Source: Clostridiaceae bacterium
GTDB lineage: Bacteria; Bacillota; Clostridia; Lutisporales; Lutisporaceae
NCBI GenBank assembly: GCA_028697435.1
Contig: JAQVFD010000001.1
Coordinates: 1 to 31,779, forward strand
DNA: 31,779 nucleotides
Reading direction: 5' to 3'
Shown: positions 14,683-23,138 of the stretch, one piece after another
How positions within the stretch are numbered: position 1 is the first letter of the stretch
Layout: each line of letters opens with the position of its first letter
Made by a program: the position numbers and the translations under genes
The notes under the pieces: generated by a model
Databases searched by the model: none
What the model saw: the letters and a program-made list of their open reading frames with translations, nothing else
Told to the model about the DNA's origin: nothing

Positions 14683-16302
14683 TTGAGCATTATGGTTTCT
14701 GATTGTCTGAATCTCTCCGCATTACGAGAGGCAAAGGTTGTTGCCGGTCATAGGGGGCTCAATAAAATAGTGTCTTCCGTTTCAGTGCTGGAATATGCAG
14801 ATATCTCTCTTCTTGTAGACGGGTTGTTCTTAGGAAATGAACTCATCATCTCGGCCTTGGTTTCCATTAAGGATGATGTGGAAGCTCAGTGCCGGCTTAT
14901 ACACCGCTTGCATGAAGTGGGTGAAGTTGGACTTATATTGTATTATACGGGAATATTCGTGCTATGCTTAGACAGGCGGCTTATTCAGACAGCAGATGAG
15001 TTGGATTTTCCCTTGATTTGTATGCCGGAGAATCGTTTTGATTTCCGGTATAGTGAAGCAATCAGCGAAATATTGGGATTAGTTATCAAAGACCAGATGA
15101 AGGAAACATATTTTGTAACCGGTATAATAGACCGCATCACACAACTGCAAGAGAAACAGCAAACTATCGGTGCTGTGATGCGTATGCTAAGTGACCGCTT
15201 GCACTGTACACTATTGCTTGCAAACCATAATATGGAGCAGAGAGGTTTTGCAGCATGGCCAATGGCATCCCGGTGGGCTTATAAGGAAATATTGGATGAA
15301 TACCTGCAGAATCAGCAATTACCGCCACTGGAGAGTTCTGTCTGTATAAAAATAAATGATATTACATTATATATAAATCATATTTCAATCACATTTGAGA
15401 CTGAACCAATTATGTATTTAATAGCTGTAAATGAGTATCATCCGCTTCTCGTGTACCACTTAAAGCAGGCAGCTGAAGTAATTCAGATATTCATAAATAA
15501 TTGGCAGTATGATTTTGGGATTGCAGATTCTTACGCGTTAATGCAAGCCATATTGGAGGATGATCCTCCACGAATGCGACAAGTTGCAAAATCTCTTAAT
15601 ATTGATGTTTCATCAATCCATACTATGTGGGCTCTTAAAGAAGTCGGCACTAAGGGAAGTGCCTCAAATGAACTTCAACAGAAGCAAAACCTACGAATAA
15701 AGCGTACAATGATAACTAAGTCATTTTTGCAGGAACACCGGAAGTTGGTACTGGTTGACACGGTAAATGACTCGGTGATAGCTTTTATGAATGACAGCCC
15801 ATTTCATGATGGGGATGACGGATTAGAAAAAACATTCATGGAAGTACTCAGATACAAGGATCAGGATTCATTACTTGTGGTATGTACAAATCTAATGACC
15901 ACATCTGACGTAAGAAATGCTTATACACTTTTGCAGACTTGCCTGGATACTTGTCATAGAATTTACCCTTATAAGAGGATAATATATCTGCATGAACTGC
16001 AGTTTGCAGAACAATGTATGTCCATATTGGAACAAGGTGAAGCCTTAACTGAAAACTATCTTGTACCTCTCAAACCTCTTCAGTCTCAAGAGGACAGTAA
16101 TGAGCTTATAGATACACTGTCTGCCTTCCTTTTGGATGCGCAGTGTAACATGCAGCAGACAGGTGAACGGTTGTTTTTACATAAAAACACAGTTAAATAC
16201 CGAATCAACAAAATAAAACAGCGTATAGGCTATGATATATCAAAAATGCCGGGAGCTTATAAGCTGTATCTTGCTGTGGCCCTTTACAGGCTTATTAATT
16301 AA
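14683..16302 (+). CDS. PucR-family transcriptional regulator
   Basis: A 539-residue activator-type regulator. The N-terminal 120 or so residues match the PucR sensor domain (VVAGHRGLNKIVSSVSVLEY, then a segment ending in LILYYTGIFV and a FPLICMPENRFDFRYSEA segment). The middle resembles the GGDEF-like CdaR domain. The C-terminus is the HTH_30 DNA-binding domain with LHKNTVKYRINKIKQRIGYD. PucR of B. subtilis controls purine catabolism. The TTG start at 14683 has GGAGG seven bases upstream; the ATG at 14692 would place that SD too far. It sits beside, and probably controls, the DUF917-permease-hydrolase unit. The effector is unknown. Confidence 0.9.
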   Translation: MSIMVSDCLNLSALREAKVVAGHRGLNKIVSSVSVLEYADISLLVDGLFLGNELIISALVSIKDDVEAQCRLIHRLHEVGEVGLILYYTGIFVLCLDRRLIQTADELDFPLICMPENRFDFRYSEAISEILGLVIKDQMKETYFVTGIIDRITQLQEKQQTIGAVMRMLSDRLHCTLLLANHNMEQRGFAAWPMASRWAYKEILDEYLQNQQLPPLESSVCIKINDITLYINHISITFETEPIMYLIAVNEYHPLLVYHLKQAAEVIQIFINNWQYDFGIADSYALMQAILEDDPPRMRQVAKSLNIDVSSIHTMWALKEVGTKGSASNELQQKQNLRIKRTMITKSFLQEHRKLVLVDTVNDSVIAFMNDSPFHDGDDGLEKTFMEVLRYKDQDSLLVVCTNLMTTSDVRNAYTLLQTCLDTCHRIYPYKRIIYLHELQFAEQCMSILEQGEALTENYLVPLKPLQSQEDSNELIDTLSAFLLDAQCNMQQTGERLFLHKNTVKYRINKIKQRIGYDISKMPGAYKLYLAVALYRLIN

Positions 16303-16314
16303 CTTAATTTCGGA

Positions 16315-17106
16315 TTAATAGAAACTCTTTTGTGTTACTCCCCATTTTCTTAAAGTTTCATCATTGCCTATCCAGACAGGTATTCCGACAGACACAATAT
16401 TATAAAGACTTAAGACATCTGAATTTATCATACGGATACAACCTTTTGAGATTTGCCGTCCGATAGAATACGGACTGTTATTCCCATGAATGCCGTACAA
16501 ATTGCCTTTTCCAACAGAAAGGCCTATCCATCTTATGCCGAGGGGGTTCTTCGGAGATCCGCCTGCTACCGGTTTTTTGCCATCAACTGGGGACCATATA
16601 GGATTTTTTCTCTTCAGACGCACATGAAATTTCCCCTGAGGCGTCTTATTTGTGGTTTTTCCTATTGCTATAGGATACTTTCTTATGACATTCTTTCCTC
16701 TATAGAGAGTTAGTATTCTTCTTGTACGGTTAATAGTAATCCAATACCCTTTGGAGGCAGGTCTGGCAATAATGTCCGGGGACCTGAACTTATTGTTTAG
16801 AGAAAGCCTCTTTATCATGGCAGATTTGAATTGAGGGCCTTGGATACCGTCCGCGGCAAGGTTGCAGTCACTTTGAAACCTAAGAGTTGCATTTCTAAGA
16901 TTAATATTTTCATCTTGATAATCATTTTTGTAGTAACCCATAGATCTCAACGCTTCTACATAATTAGTGCTGTTCAACTCGGAGAAGGTTTCTTCCTCCG
17001 GACAATCCATAAGTTCTCTTATAAGTGCGCCATCAGGTTCTGCGATAACATTAATGTAAAATACAAAAAATAATAGCAAAATAGCAGCGAGTAATCTTTT
17101 GCACAT
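16315..17106 (-). CDS. Secreted L,D-transpeptidase with peptidoglycan-binding domain
   Basis: A 263-residue cell-wall enzyme of the YkuD family, which forms or edits 3-3 peptide cross-links or attaches proteins to peptidoglycan. Order: an N-terminal signal or anchor segment (about residues 4-22), a PG_binding_1-like helical domain (GYYKNDYQDEN, then FQSDCNLAADGIQGPQFKSA), and a YkuD domain from about residue 120 with GKTTNKTPQGKFHV, LGIRWIGLS, and the catalytic block with His207 in IHGNN and Cys223 in SKGCIRM. AAGGAGG lies upstream of the start on the minus strand. It converges with the PucR-like gene with only 12 bases between stops. Next to a spore protein gene, it may act in spore cortex or envelope, which is inference. 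Confidence 0.93.
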   Translation of the reverse strand: MCKRLLAAILLLFFVFYINVIAEPDGALIRELMDCPEEETFSELNSTNYVEALRSMGYYKNDYQDENINLRNATLRFQSDCNLAADGIQGPQFKSAMIKRLSLNNKFRSPDIIARPASKGYWITINRTRRILTLYRGKNVIRKYPIAIGKTTNKTPQGKFHVRLKRKNPIWSPVDGKKPVAGGSPKNPLGIRWIGLSVGKGNLYGIHGNNSPYSIGRQISKGCIRMINSDVLSLYNIVSVGIPVWIGNDETLRKWGVTQKSFY

Positions 17107-17142
17107 ATACTACCTCCTTGATACTAAAAAATGTTAAAAGTA

Positions 17143-17165
17143 AAGGAGAGTGGAATACTCTCCTT
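17143..17165 (-). terminator. Terminator of the spore protein gene
   Basis: AAGGAGAGT and ACTCTCCTT form a perfect nine-pair stem around five bases. On the minus strand it is followed by a T-rich stretch, so it ends the spore protein transcript before the transpeptidase gene. Confidence 0.75.
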
Positions 17166-17174
17166 CTGTAAGTA

Positions 17175-17390
17175 TTAGAATCTTGTTCCGGTTGTTCCTG
17201 CCATATTCCTCTCAGCTGTTTCAATTAGCCGCCTTACCATCTGTCCGCCTATTTTACCTGCATCCTTAGCCGCTATGTCTCCATTATAGCCTTCCTTTAA
17301 AGTGACACCAACTTCGGTTGCTATTTCATATTTAAATCTTTCAAGTGCCGCTGCTGCATGAGGTACTACTTTTTGATTGTTCCTTGCCAT
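17175..17390 (-). CDS. Alpha/beta-type small acid-soluble spore protein
   Basis: A 71-residue protein of the SASP alpha/beta family, which coats spore DNA, switches it towards an A-like form and protects it from UV and chemicals. Seen: MARNNQKVVPHAAAALERFK, the germination protease site region YEIATEVGV (cleavage expected between Glu and Ile), and the second family block GKIGGQMVRRLIETAE. The start at 17390 follows GAGGTG on the minus strand; an upstream in-frame ATG at 17411 overlaps that ribosome site. A CATTATA reading on the minus strand at 17416-17422 resembles a sigma-G -10 box, but I could not find a convincing -35. Expression late in the forespore is expected from the family. Confidence 0.96.
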   Translation of the reverse strand: MARNNQKVVPHAAAALERFKYEIATEVGVTLKEGYNGDIAAKDAGKIGGQMVRRLIETAERNMAGTTGTRF

Positions 17391-17570
17391 TCTATTCACC
17401 TCCTCGAACAATATGTATAATGAGCAAATAATGATTTACGCATTATTATTTTGGTTAAGCTTCAATATTTATATCCAAGTAAATATTGCCTAATTTGCCG
17501 CATTAAGTTATTGATTAATATACCTGAAAATCCATCACAAAATAAACAGTAATAATGTAAATAATAATAG

Positions 17571-17587
17571 TGTCATCATAAATGACA
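17571..17587 (+). promoter_or_regulatory. Inverted repeat upstream of the helical-repeat protein gene
   Basis: TGTCAT and ATGACA (six-base arms, five-base centre) sit just before the ribosome site of the gene at 17613, in a divergent 222-base gap. Candidate operator. Nothing else in the gap is clear. Confidence 0.35.
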
Positions 17588-17612
17588 AATCAAAAAGAAG
17601 GGAGATTGTTTA

Positions 17613-18281
17613 ATGAGAAGTGAAAAATTTTTATTAAGAGCACTTTGCGCAAGCTTGGCCGTTTGTTTGATATTTTCTGCCGGTATTTTGACTTTTGCTG
17701 ATGCTAAAGCTGCACCAGCTCCGGCTTTAGAAAAAACAGTTAAACACAAGCAGTTCCTGGAGGAAGCTGTACAGAGACTAGTGGAGGAAGGTAGCTTAAC
17801 AAAGGAAAAGGCAGATAAAATAATTGAATATAAACAAAAAAGAAAAGAAGAGCAAAAAAATCAGCACTCAGAACATAGAGATCATTTAATTGATAAGGGC
17901 AAAAGAGGAAGCCTGATTAAGGAACTGATACAGGAAGCCATAATAACAGAAGAGGAAGCAAACGCTATCAGAGAAAAATTGCGGGAAATGAAGGAAGAAA
18001 GATTTGCCGACGGACTGCAAGGGCTTATTGATAAAGGTGTTCTTACAGCAAAGGATATTGACAATATCAGAAGTTATATGCTGAAAACCAGGGAAGAGCG
18101 CAAAGCAACAATCGAAAAATTAAAATCTATGAATCCTGAAGAAAGAAAAGCATATTTTAAGGAGTATCGGAAAGGGCAAAAAGATATTCTGATAAAAATG
18201 GTAGAAGATAAGGTAATTACTAAGGATCAGGCAGAAGAAATAAGAAAGGCATTACCTGAAATGAATAGATTAAGACACTAG
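17613..18281 (+). CDS. Secreted charged helical-repeat protein, SHOCT-like repeats, function unknown
   Basis: A 222-residue protein with a signal peptide (LCASLAVCLIFSAGILTFADA, cleavage near residue 31), then an almost entirely helical, highly charged body. Four related helix-turn-helix units can be read, each with a leucine-rich first helix, a short turn of the type G-x-L/I-T, and a second helix rich in E/K. The turns are EEGSLTKEKADKI, EAIITEEEANAI, DKGVLTAKDIDNI and EDKVITKDQAEEI. The turns resemble the SHOCT fold. The pattern suggests an extracellular or wall-associated oligomer or binding protein, but I do not recognise a named family. GAAGGGAG precedes the ATG. It converges with the sensor kinase gene across an inverted-repeat region. 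Confidence 0.8.
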   Translation: MRSEKFLLRALCASLAVCLIFSAGILTFADAKAAPAPALEKTVKHKQFLEEAVQRLVEEGSLTKEKADKIIEYKQKRKEEQKNQHSEHRDHLIDKGKRGSLIKELIQEAIITEEEANAIREKLREMKEERFADGLQGLIDKGVLTAKDIDNIRSYMLKTREERKATIEKLKSMNPEERKAYFKEYRKGQKDILIKMVEDKVITKDQAEEIRKALPEMNRLRH

Positions 18282-18394
18282 TGTCTAGTCACGAGATAGG
18301 AGATGCGAGATACGAGATAATCAGGGTGTTCCTACAGAGCCCTGCCTTAATTCTCGAGTCTCGTGTCTAGAGTCTCGTGTCCGAGAAATGTGGC
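18274..18394. repeat. Large inverted GAGATA/TCTCG repeat between convergent genes
   Basis: GACACTAGTGTC (18274-18285), a 12-base palindrome, overlaps the stop of the upstream gene. Several ACGAGATA-like units (18290-18320) are then mirrored by TCTCG-rich units (18352-18394), around an inner CAGGG (18322-18326) and CCCTG (18340-18344) stem. The whole stretch can fold into one long imperfect hairpin. Lying between convergent genes, it may act as a two-way terminator or be a dispersed repeat element. Confidence 0.6.
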
Positions 18395-18406
18395 AGTGTC
18401 ATATTT

Positions 18407-19855
18407 CTATGCTATTGGAAGGTCAATGTAGAATACGGCTCCGGTCTCGGAATTTTCCGCAGTAATTTTCCCGTTGTGCTTTTCAATTACATTCTTGCTT
18501 ATAGCAAGCCCAAGACCGAAATTACCCTTTGAACCTTTAAAGAACCTATTAAAAATATTGGGAAGTTCATTTGATTCGAAGCCCGGTCCGTCATCCGATA
18601 TAGTGACTCTTATTGTTTTTTCTTCGATAATTTCTGATTTTATTTTTATGGTGTTTCTCGCATAGCGCATGCAATTGTTTAGAATATTGTTAATAGCTCT
18701 CGAGAGCTTTTCTTCGTCTGCAATTATACTGATGTTTTCCTCAAGCTCTAATATATCAATTTTTAAATTTTTACATCCGGCAATCATATCCATACGCTCT
18801 GCACAGCTGCGTAGCAATTCGTTATAATCCAATGTAGCAAAGTAATAGCTTTCTTCAATTGCATCTAACCGTGACAGATAAAGAAGATTTTCCACAAGTT
18901 GAGTCAAACGCTTGGATTCCTCAATTATAATACCGGCAGCTTCATTGGTGTCTGCAACATTGTATTTTATGCCTTCCGCATAGCTCTGAATGGACATAAT
19001 AGGAGTCCGAAACTCATGAGAAGCATTCTGCAAAAAGGTTTTCTGTGCTTTGTCATAGATCTCTAATTTTTCGGACATTACATTTATATTACTTACAAAT
19101 TCGCTTAATTCATCATATACAGGAGTAATGATCTTAGTCCCGAAGTTCCTTTCGGCAATTGCGCGTATATGTTGATTCAGTGTAGTGAATGGCTCAGAGA
19201 TTTTTTTTGCAATAACCGAGGAGAAAATTACTATAATAAATGCTGACAACAGAAGTATAGCGAATAGAATCAAATTTATTGCCAGCTGAAGTTGGTTTAC
19301 CTTCTGCAGACTGGAATATACTACTATCCATCCTAATCCGAAGTCATTCTTTTGCGCTACAGGTTTTACTATTGCTATATACTCTGTACCGGTGATATGA
19401 AAGTTCATATAGTTTTCCTCATTTAAATCCTTTGACTTATTTATCTCATCAGCAATTTTACTGATAAGACCCGAATCTGCACCTGCAAATCCTTCAACAG
19501 GCAAATTTATTATTAATTTATTGTTATCCATTAAAATATAATCGGCATTCAAAACAGATAAAGGTTCTCTTAAGGATCTGTCCAACATAAAGTAAAATCT
19601 AAATACATCATTTGTTCTTACCTTTATCCTCGGAAGGTCCTGAGGTATTTCCTTATTGAATATAAAAATTTCCGGACCTCTTTTTAAAGCCGTATCTTCG
19701 GCATGGGTTGCTATTTTATTCAATTGTCCAATAATATCCTTTTCAATATAAACTCTGATTGCAAGGTTAAATATAATAGCAACAAGCATAATCAATGTGA
19801 TTATGATTATAAGATTGTATTTAAAAATTCTCCATTTTATAGTATTGATCTTCAT
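18407..19855 (-). CDS. Sensor histidine kinase
   Basis: A 482-residue two-component kinase. Order: transmembrane helix 1 (about 13-35), an extracytoplasmic sensor region (about 36-190), transmembrane helix 2 (about 193-214), a HAMP linker (AKKISEPFTTLNQHIRAI), a dimerisation domain with phosphoacceptor His280 in NASHEFRTPIMSIQSY, and an ATPase domain with NNILNNCMRYA, ISDDGPGFE and FGLGLAISKNVIEKHNGKI (N, G1 and G2 boxes). It lies four bases after the response regulator on the same strand, with AAGGAA as SD. The pair is divergent from a MacAB-like efflux operon, which it plausibly regulates in response to an envelope-active compound or peptide. The signal is unknown. Confidence 0.95.
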   Translation of the reverse strand: MKINTIKWRIFKYNLIIIITLIMLVAIIFNLAIRVYIEKDIIGQLNKIATHAEDTALKRGPEIFIFNKEIPQDLPRIKVRTNDVFRFYFMLDRSLREPLSVLNADYILMDNNKLIINLPVEGFAGADSGLISKIADEINKSKDLNEENYMNFHITGTEYIAIVKPVAQKNDFGLGWIVVYSSLQKVNQLQLAINLILFAILLLSAFIIVIFSSVIAKKISEPFTTLNQHIRAIAERNFGTKIITPVYDELSEFVSNINVMSEKLEIYDKAQKTFLQNASHEFRTPIMSIQSYAEGIKYNVADTNEAAGIIIEESKRLTQLVENLLYLSRLDAIEESYYFATLDYNELLRSCAERMDMIAGCKNLKIDILELEENISIIADEEKLSRAINNILNNCMRYARNTIKIKSEIIEEKTIRVTISDDGPGFESNELPNIFNRFFKGSKGNFGLGLAISKNVIEKHNGKITAENSETGAVFYIDLPIA

Positions 19856-19859
19856 AGTA

Positions 19860-20555
19860 TCATTCCTTGTCTATAAATCTGAATCCAAAGCCCCAGACAG
19901 TATCTATTTTAAGAGCGGAGCCTGCATCTGCAAGTTTTTTTCTTATTCTCTTTATCATATCATCTGTTGCCCTGGTTTCAACTTCATTTTCAAAGCCCCA
20001 AACCTTGTCCAGAAGTTCACTGCGGCTTACAGCTCTGTTCATATTAATTGCAAGGTAATAAAGCAGTGAAAATTCCATTCCTGTTAAGCCGATATCTTTG
20101 TCATTGCATTTTACCTTTTTTATATTATGATCAATGACCAAATCAGAGGTTTTTATAACTTTATCGATACCGCTCTGGGCTTTATCCATTTCAATTCTTC
20201 TGAATACGCTTCTAATCCTTGCAATAAGCTCCATAGGACTGAAAGGTTTTGTGAGATAGTCATCGCATCCAAGGGTCAATCCGGCAATTTTATCCGGCTC
20301 TGTATCCTTTGCTGACACAATAATAATCGGCACACTGCTTACTTGGCGGATTTGAGAGCAAATAGAATATCCGTCTATTCCGGGCATCATAATATCTACT
20401 ATAAGCATATCGGCAGGTTCGGAATTAAAAGCTTCAAGTAGGGATTCTCCGTCAGAAAATGCTTTAACCTCATAACCTTCTTTAATCAAAAAAGATCTGA
20501 TTATGTTCAAAATATTAACTTCATCATCCGCTATGTATATAAGTTTGTCACCCAT
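19860..20555 (-). CDS. OmpR-family response regulator
   Basis: A 231-residue DNA-binding response regulator. The receiver domain has the acidic pair Asp10/Asp11, phosphoacceptor Asp54 in LIVDIMMPG, the VSAKD switch segment and the conserved Lys in TKPFSPMEL. The C-terminal winged-helix domain has LTGMEFSLLYYLAINMNRAVSRSEL-type sequence (residues about 150-185), RATDDMIKRIRKKL and VWGFGFRF. I chose the ATG at 20555, with GAGGTG seven bases upstream on the minus strand; an ATG fifteen bases earlier overlaps that site. It forms an operon with the kinase and is divergent from the efflux genes, the common layout for drug- or peptide-responsive systems. Confidence 0.95.
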   Translation of the reverse strand: MGDKLIYIADDEVNILNIIRSFLIKEGYEVKAFSDGESLLEAFNSEPADMLIVDIMMPGIDGYSICSQIRQVSSVPIIIVSAKDTEPDKIAGLTLGCDDYLTKPFSPMELIARIRSVFRRIEMDKAQSGIDKVIKTSDLVIDHNIKKVKCNDKDIGLTGMEFSLLYYLAINMNRAVSRSELLDKVWGFENEVETRATDDMIKRIRKKLADAGSALKIDTVWGFGFRFIDKE

Positions 20556-20717
20556 GTTTTTACACCTCATAGTTATAATTCTATCATGAAATTCGCTGAA
20601 TTACATTTAAAATAGACTGTTGCCTAACTTTTGCCACAATTTTGCGGAGATTTTAAGCTGTAAAAAGTTATAGAATAAAAATATAGTAAAAAAGCAGAAA
20701 CACAGGAGGTATAATCA

Positions 20718-22445
20718 ATGAATCTTGATACAGTCATCGGCAGCAAGCGTGCAATTAAATTATCCCGGAATAAAATACTGATCATTGTTGTAATAGTGCT
20801 TATTGCCGCTGCAGTGATAGGAATCAATTATTTTAAGCCTAAGGACTCAAAAGTTCCTGCCTTACAGCAGGCAACGGCCATAGCGAGAAAGGGGGACCTT
20901 AGTGTTGTAGTCTCCGGGTCAGGGGCGATCAGTTCTTCAAAAAAGTTTACATTGACTTCCAATGTAAGCGGGACTCTTACAAGTATTTATTTTAATGACG
21001 GAGATAAGTTAAAAGTCGGAGAGCTTATATTTGAAATAGACGACAAAGACACTGAACTGCAAATAAAGCAGATAAAAAACAGTATTGCACAAGCGCAGCT
21101 TACCCGCAGCAGCAATCTATCTGATTTGCAAGCAGGAAGAGTAACGGCTCCTATCGACGGGGAGGTCTTGAACCTGCAATCTAAAGAAGGAGACAGTGTT
21201 TCAAATAACGGTACCTTAATGACTATTACTGACAAGTCAAAGTTGAAGTTACTGGTTCCTTTCATTAATACATATAGAAATAAGCTTAATGTGGGACAGA
21301 AGGTAACTGTAAATTCCTTTGATTCTGAAAAGGATGAGCTTCATAAGGCAGAAGGCACAATTTCCGTCATAAGCACTCCCGGATATATCACTGACAGTGG
21401 TGCTGAAGCTTATAATGTGGAGGTAATAATTGATAACAACGGTTTTTTAGCAGAAGGGATGGTTGCAAATATAACAGTAAAAATCGCGGAAGTTGAAGTA
21501 ACAAGCAATGGCAGCAATACATTAAGCTATGTAAACAGCGTGACTGTCAGAACCTCTTCGGGAGGAACACTCAATAGATTATATATTGAAGCAGGCCAGA
21601 ACGTAAAGAAGGGCGATATATTGGCGGAGCTTGAAAATGACGATCTGGAGCTGACTGTCAAGACAAACGACCTGAAACTTGAAGACTTGAACACACAACT
21701 GCAAACGGCTGAAGAAAAACTGTTGGACCATAAGGTTTATGCACCATTTGATGGAACCTTTACACTAAATGATATTGAGCAAGGAAACAGTATAAAACAG
21801 GGAGACATTTTAGGGAGCGTTGCTAATTATGATACTATGGAGTTCAGCATAGATGTTGACGAACTTGACATTGCCAAGATTAAGGAAGGGCAAAATGTAA
21901 AGGTTACAATTGATGCTTTGGCTGAGACAAGTGATGCTCCTCTCAAGGGAAGCGTATCAAAAATCGCAGTTGAAGGAAGTTCTTCTAACGGGGTATCAAC
22001 ATATCCGGTAACAATTCAAATTGAAAAAAATGAGGCTTTAAAAGGCAGCATGAGTGCAAATGCTGAGATAATCGTAAACAAAAAAACCGGTGTGGTTTAT
22101 GTTCCGGTTGATGCTGTGCACAAAAGAGACGGCAAAAGCTATGTAAAAGTTGTACCCGGAGCAGGTGGAACAGGTAAAGCTGCCGGATCCCGGAATACAG
22201 ATTTAAACGGCATAGATAATATTAAAAACACAAAGCAGGACACTGAGCAGAAAGTTGAAATGAGAGAGGTCAAAACAGGGATAAGTACTGAAGAATATAT
22301 AGAAATAGTCAGCGGATTGAGGGAAGGAGAATCAGTAATAGTAACCTCCCAGAGCTCCGGCACTAATAATCGAAGAGGGCAAGAAATGATGTTCATGAGC
22401 GGTCCGCCAACCGGAGGCGGTAATGTCAGAATCAGAAGTAATTAG
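20718..22445 (+). CDS. MacA/HlyD-type efflux adaptor with two lipoyl-like units
   Basis: A 575-residue membrane-fusion (adaptor) protein, anchored by one N-terminal helix (about residues 21-41), with the rest outside. Two barrel-sandwich units are visible: the first around SGSGAISSSKKFTLTS to VTAPIDGEVLNLQSKEGD, the second around VRTSSGGTLNRLYIEAGQN to VYAPFDGTFTLNDIEQGN. A beta-barrel stretch with GQNVKVTIDALAE and a C-terminal membrane-proximal domain with VYVPVDAVHKRDGKSYVKV and REVKTGIS follow. The doubled unit makes it longer than a standard MacA (about 370-400). AGGAGG precedes the ATG. It is the first gene of a four-gene efflux operon. Asn/Ser-rich loops suit an extracytoplasmic location. 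Confidence 0.9.
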   Translation: MNLDTVIGSKRAIKLSRNKILIIVVIVLIAAAVIGINYFKPKDSKVPALQQATAIARKGDLSVVVSGSGAISSSKKFTLTSNVSGTLTSIYFNDGDKLKVGELIFEIDDKDTELQIKQIKNSIAQAQLTRSSNLSDLQAGRVTAPIDGEVLNLQSKEGDSVSNNGTLMTITDKSKLKLLVPFINTYRNKLNVGQKVTVNSFDSEKDELHKAEGTISVISTPGYITDSGAEAYNVEVIIDNNGFLAEGMVANITVKIAEVEVTSNGSNTLSYVNSVTVRTSSGGTLNRLYIEAGQNVKKGDILAELENDDLELTVKTNDLKLEDLNTQLQTAEEKLLDHKVYAPFDGTFTLNDIEQGNSIKQGDILGSVANYDTMEFSIDVDELDIAKIKEGQNVKVTIDALAETSDAPLKGSVSKIAVEGSSSNGVSTYPVTIQIEKNEALKGSMSANAEIIVNKKTGVVYVPVDAVHKRDGKSYVKVVPGAGGTGKAAGSRNTDLNGIDNIKNTKQDTEQKVEMREVKTGISTEEYIEIVSGLREGESVIVTSQSSGTNNRRGQEMMFMSGPPTGGGNVRIRSN

Positions 22446-22458
22446 GAGGGGCGCGATC

Positions 22459-23136
22459 ATGATAGAAATTCGCAATATGAGTAAGATATATCGGATAGGC
22501 GATGTAGAGGTAATGGCACTGAACAATGTAAGTCTTGATATAGAGCAGCATGAATTTGTTTCGATTGTCGGACCTTCAGGCTCGGGAAAGTCCACACTTA
22601 TGAATATGATCGGCTGTCTTGACGTGCCTTCCTGCGGTGAATATTATCTGGACGGAATGTTAGTAAGCGGGCTCTCGGATGACCAGCTTGCTAACATCAG
22701 GAATCACAAGATAGGATTTATATTTCAAGGCTTTAATCTACTTCAAAAGCTTAATGCGGTGGAAAATGTCGAGCTCCCCCTTATATACCAGGGATCATCT
22801 GCAAGAGAGCGGTATGAAAGATCTGTAGAAGCACTGAAGCTGGTAGGTCTGGGGGATCGTATACATCACAAACCTACAGAGCTGTCCGGTGGGCAGCAGC
22901 AGCGTGTTGCAATAGCAAGGGCACTGGTAGGAAATCCCCCGATAATATTGGCGGATGAGCCTACGGGGAACCTGGATTCAAAGTCCGGTAAAGATATAAT
23001 CTATATGCTGAAGGAACTTCATTCAACAGGAAATACAATAATACTTATTACCCATGACAACGATATTGCTATGGAAGCAGGAAGAATAGTACGGATACAG
23101 GACGGGCAAATAAATGAGGACAGGATGGTGGGATAG
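22459..23136 (+). CDS. MacB-like ABC transporter ATP-binding subunit
   Basis: A 225-residue ATPase of the LolD/MacB/FtsE group that powers efflux or extracytoplasmic mechanotransmission. Seen: Walker A GPSGSGKSTLMNMIG, Q-loop FIFQGFNLLQKLNAVENVELP, signature LSGGQQQRVAIARALVG, Walker B IILADEPTGNLDSKSG and the switch His in LITHDN. These are typical of the MacB subgroup. I chose the ATG at 22459 behind AGGAGGGG. An in-frame start at 22423 lies inside the adaptor gene and has no SD. Unlike Gram-negative MacB, the ATPase and permease are separate proteins. Only two bases separate it from the permease gene. Confidence 0.95.
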   Translation: MIEIRNMSKIYRIGDVEVMALNNVSLDIEQHEFVSIVGPSGSGKSTLMNMIGCLDVPSCGEYYLDGMLVSGLSDDQLANIRNHKIGFIFQGFNLLQKLNAVENVELPLIYQGSSARERYERSVEALKLVGLGDRIHHKPTELSGGQQQRVAIARALVGNPPIILADEPTGNLDSKSGKDIIYMLKELHSTGNTIILITHDNDIAMEAGRIVRIQDGQINEDRMVG

Positions 23137-23138
23137 AC

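Noticed and set aside
17416..17422. sigma-G promoter for the small acid-soluble spore protein
   Set aside because: A CATTATA -10-like element exists on the minus strand, but no matching -35 at the proper distance was found, so it is not listed as a feature.
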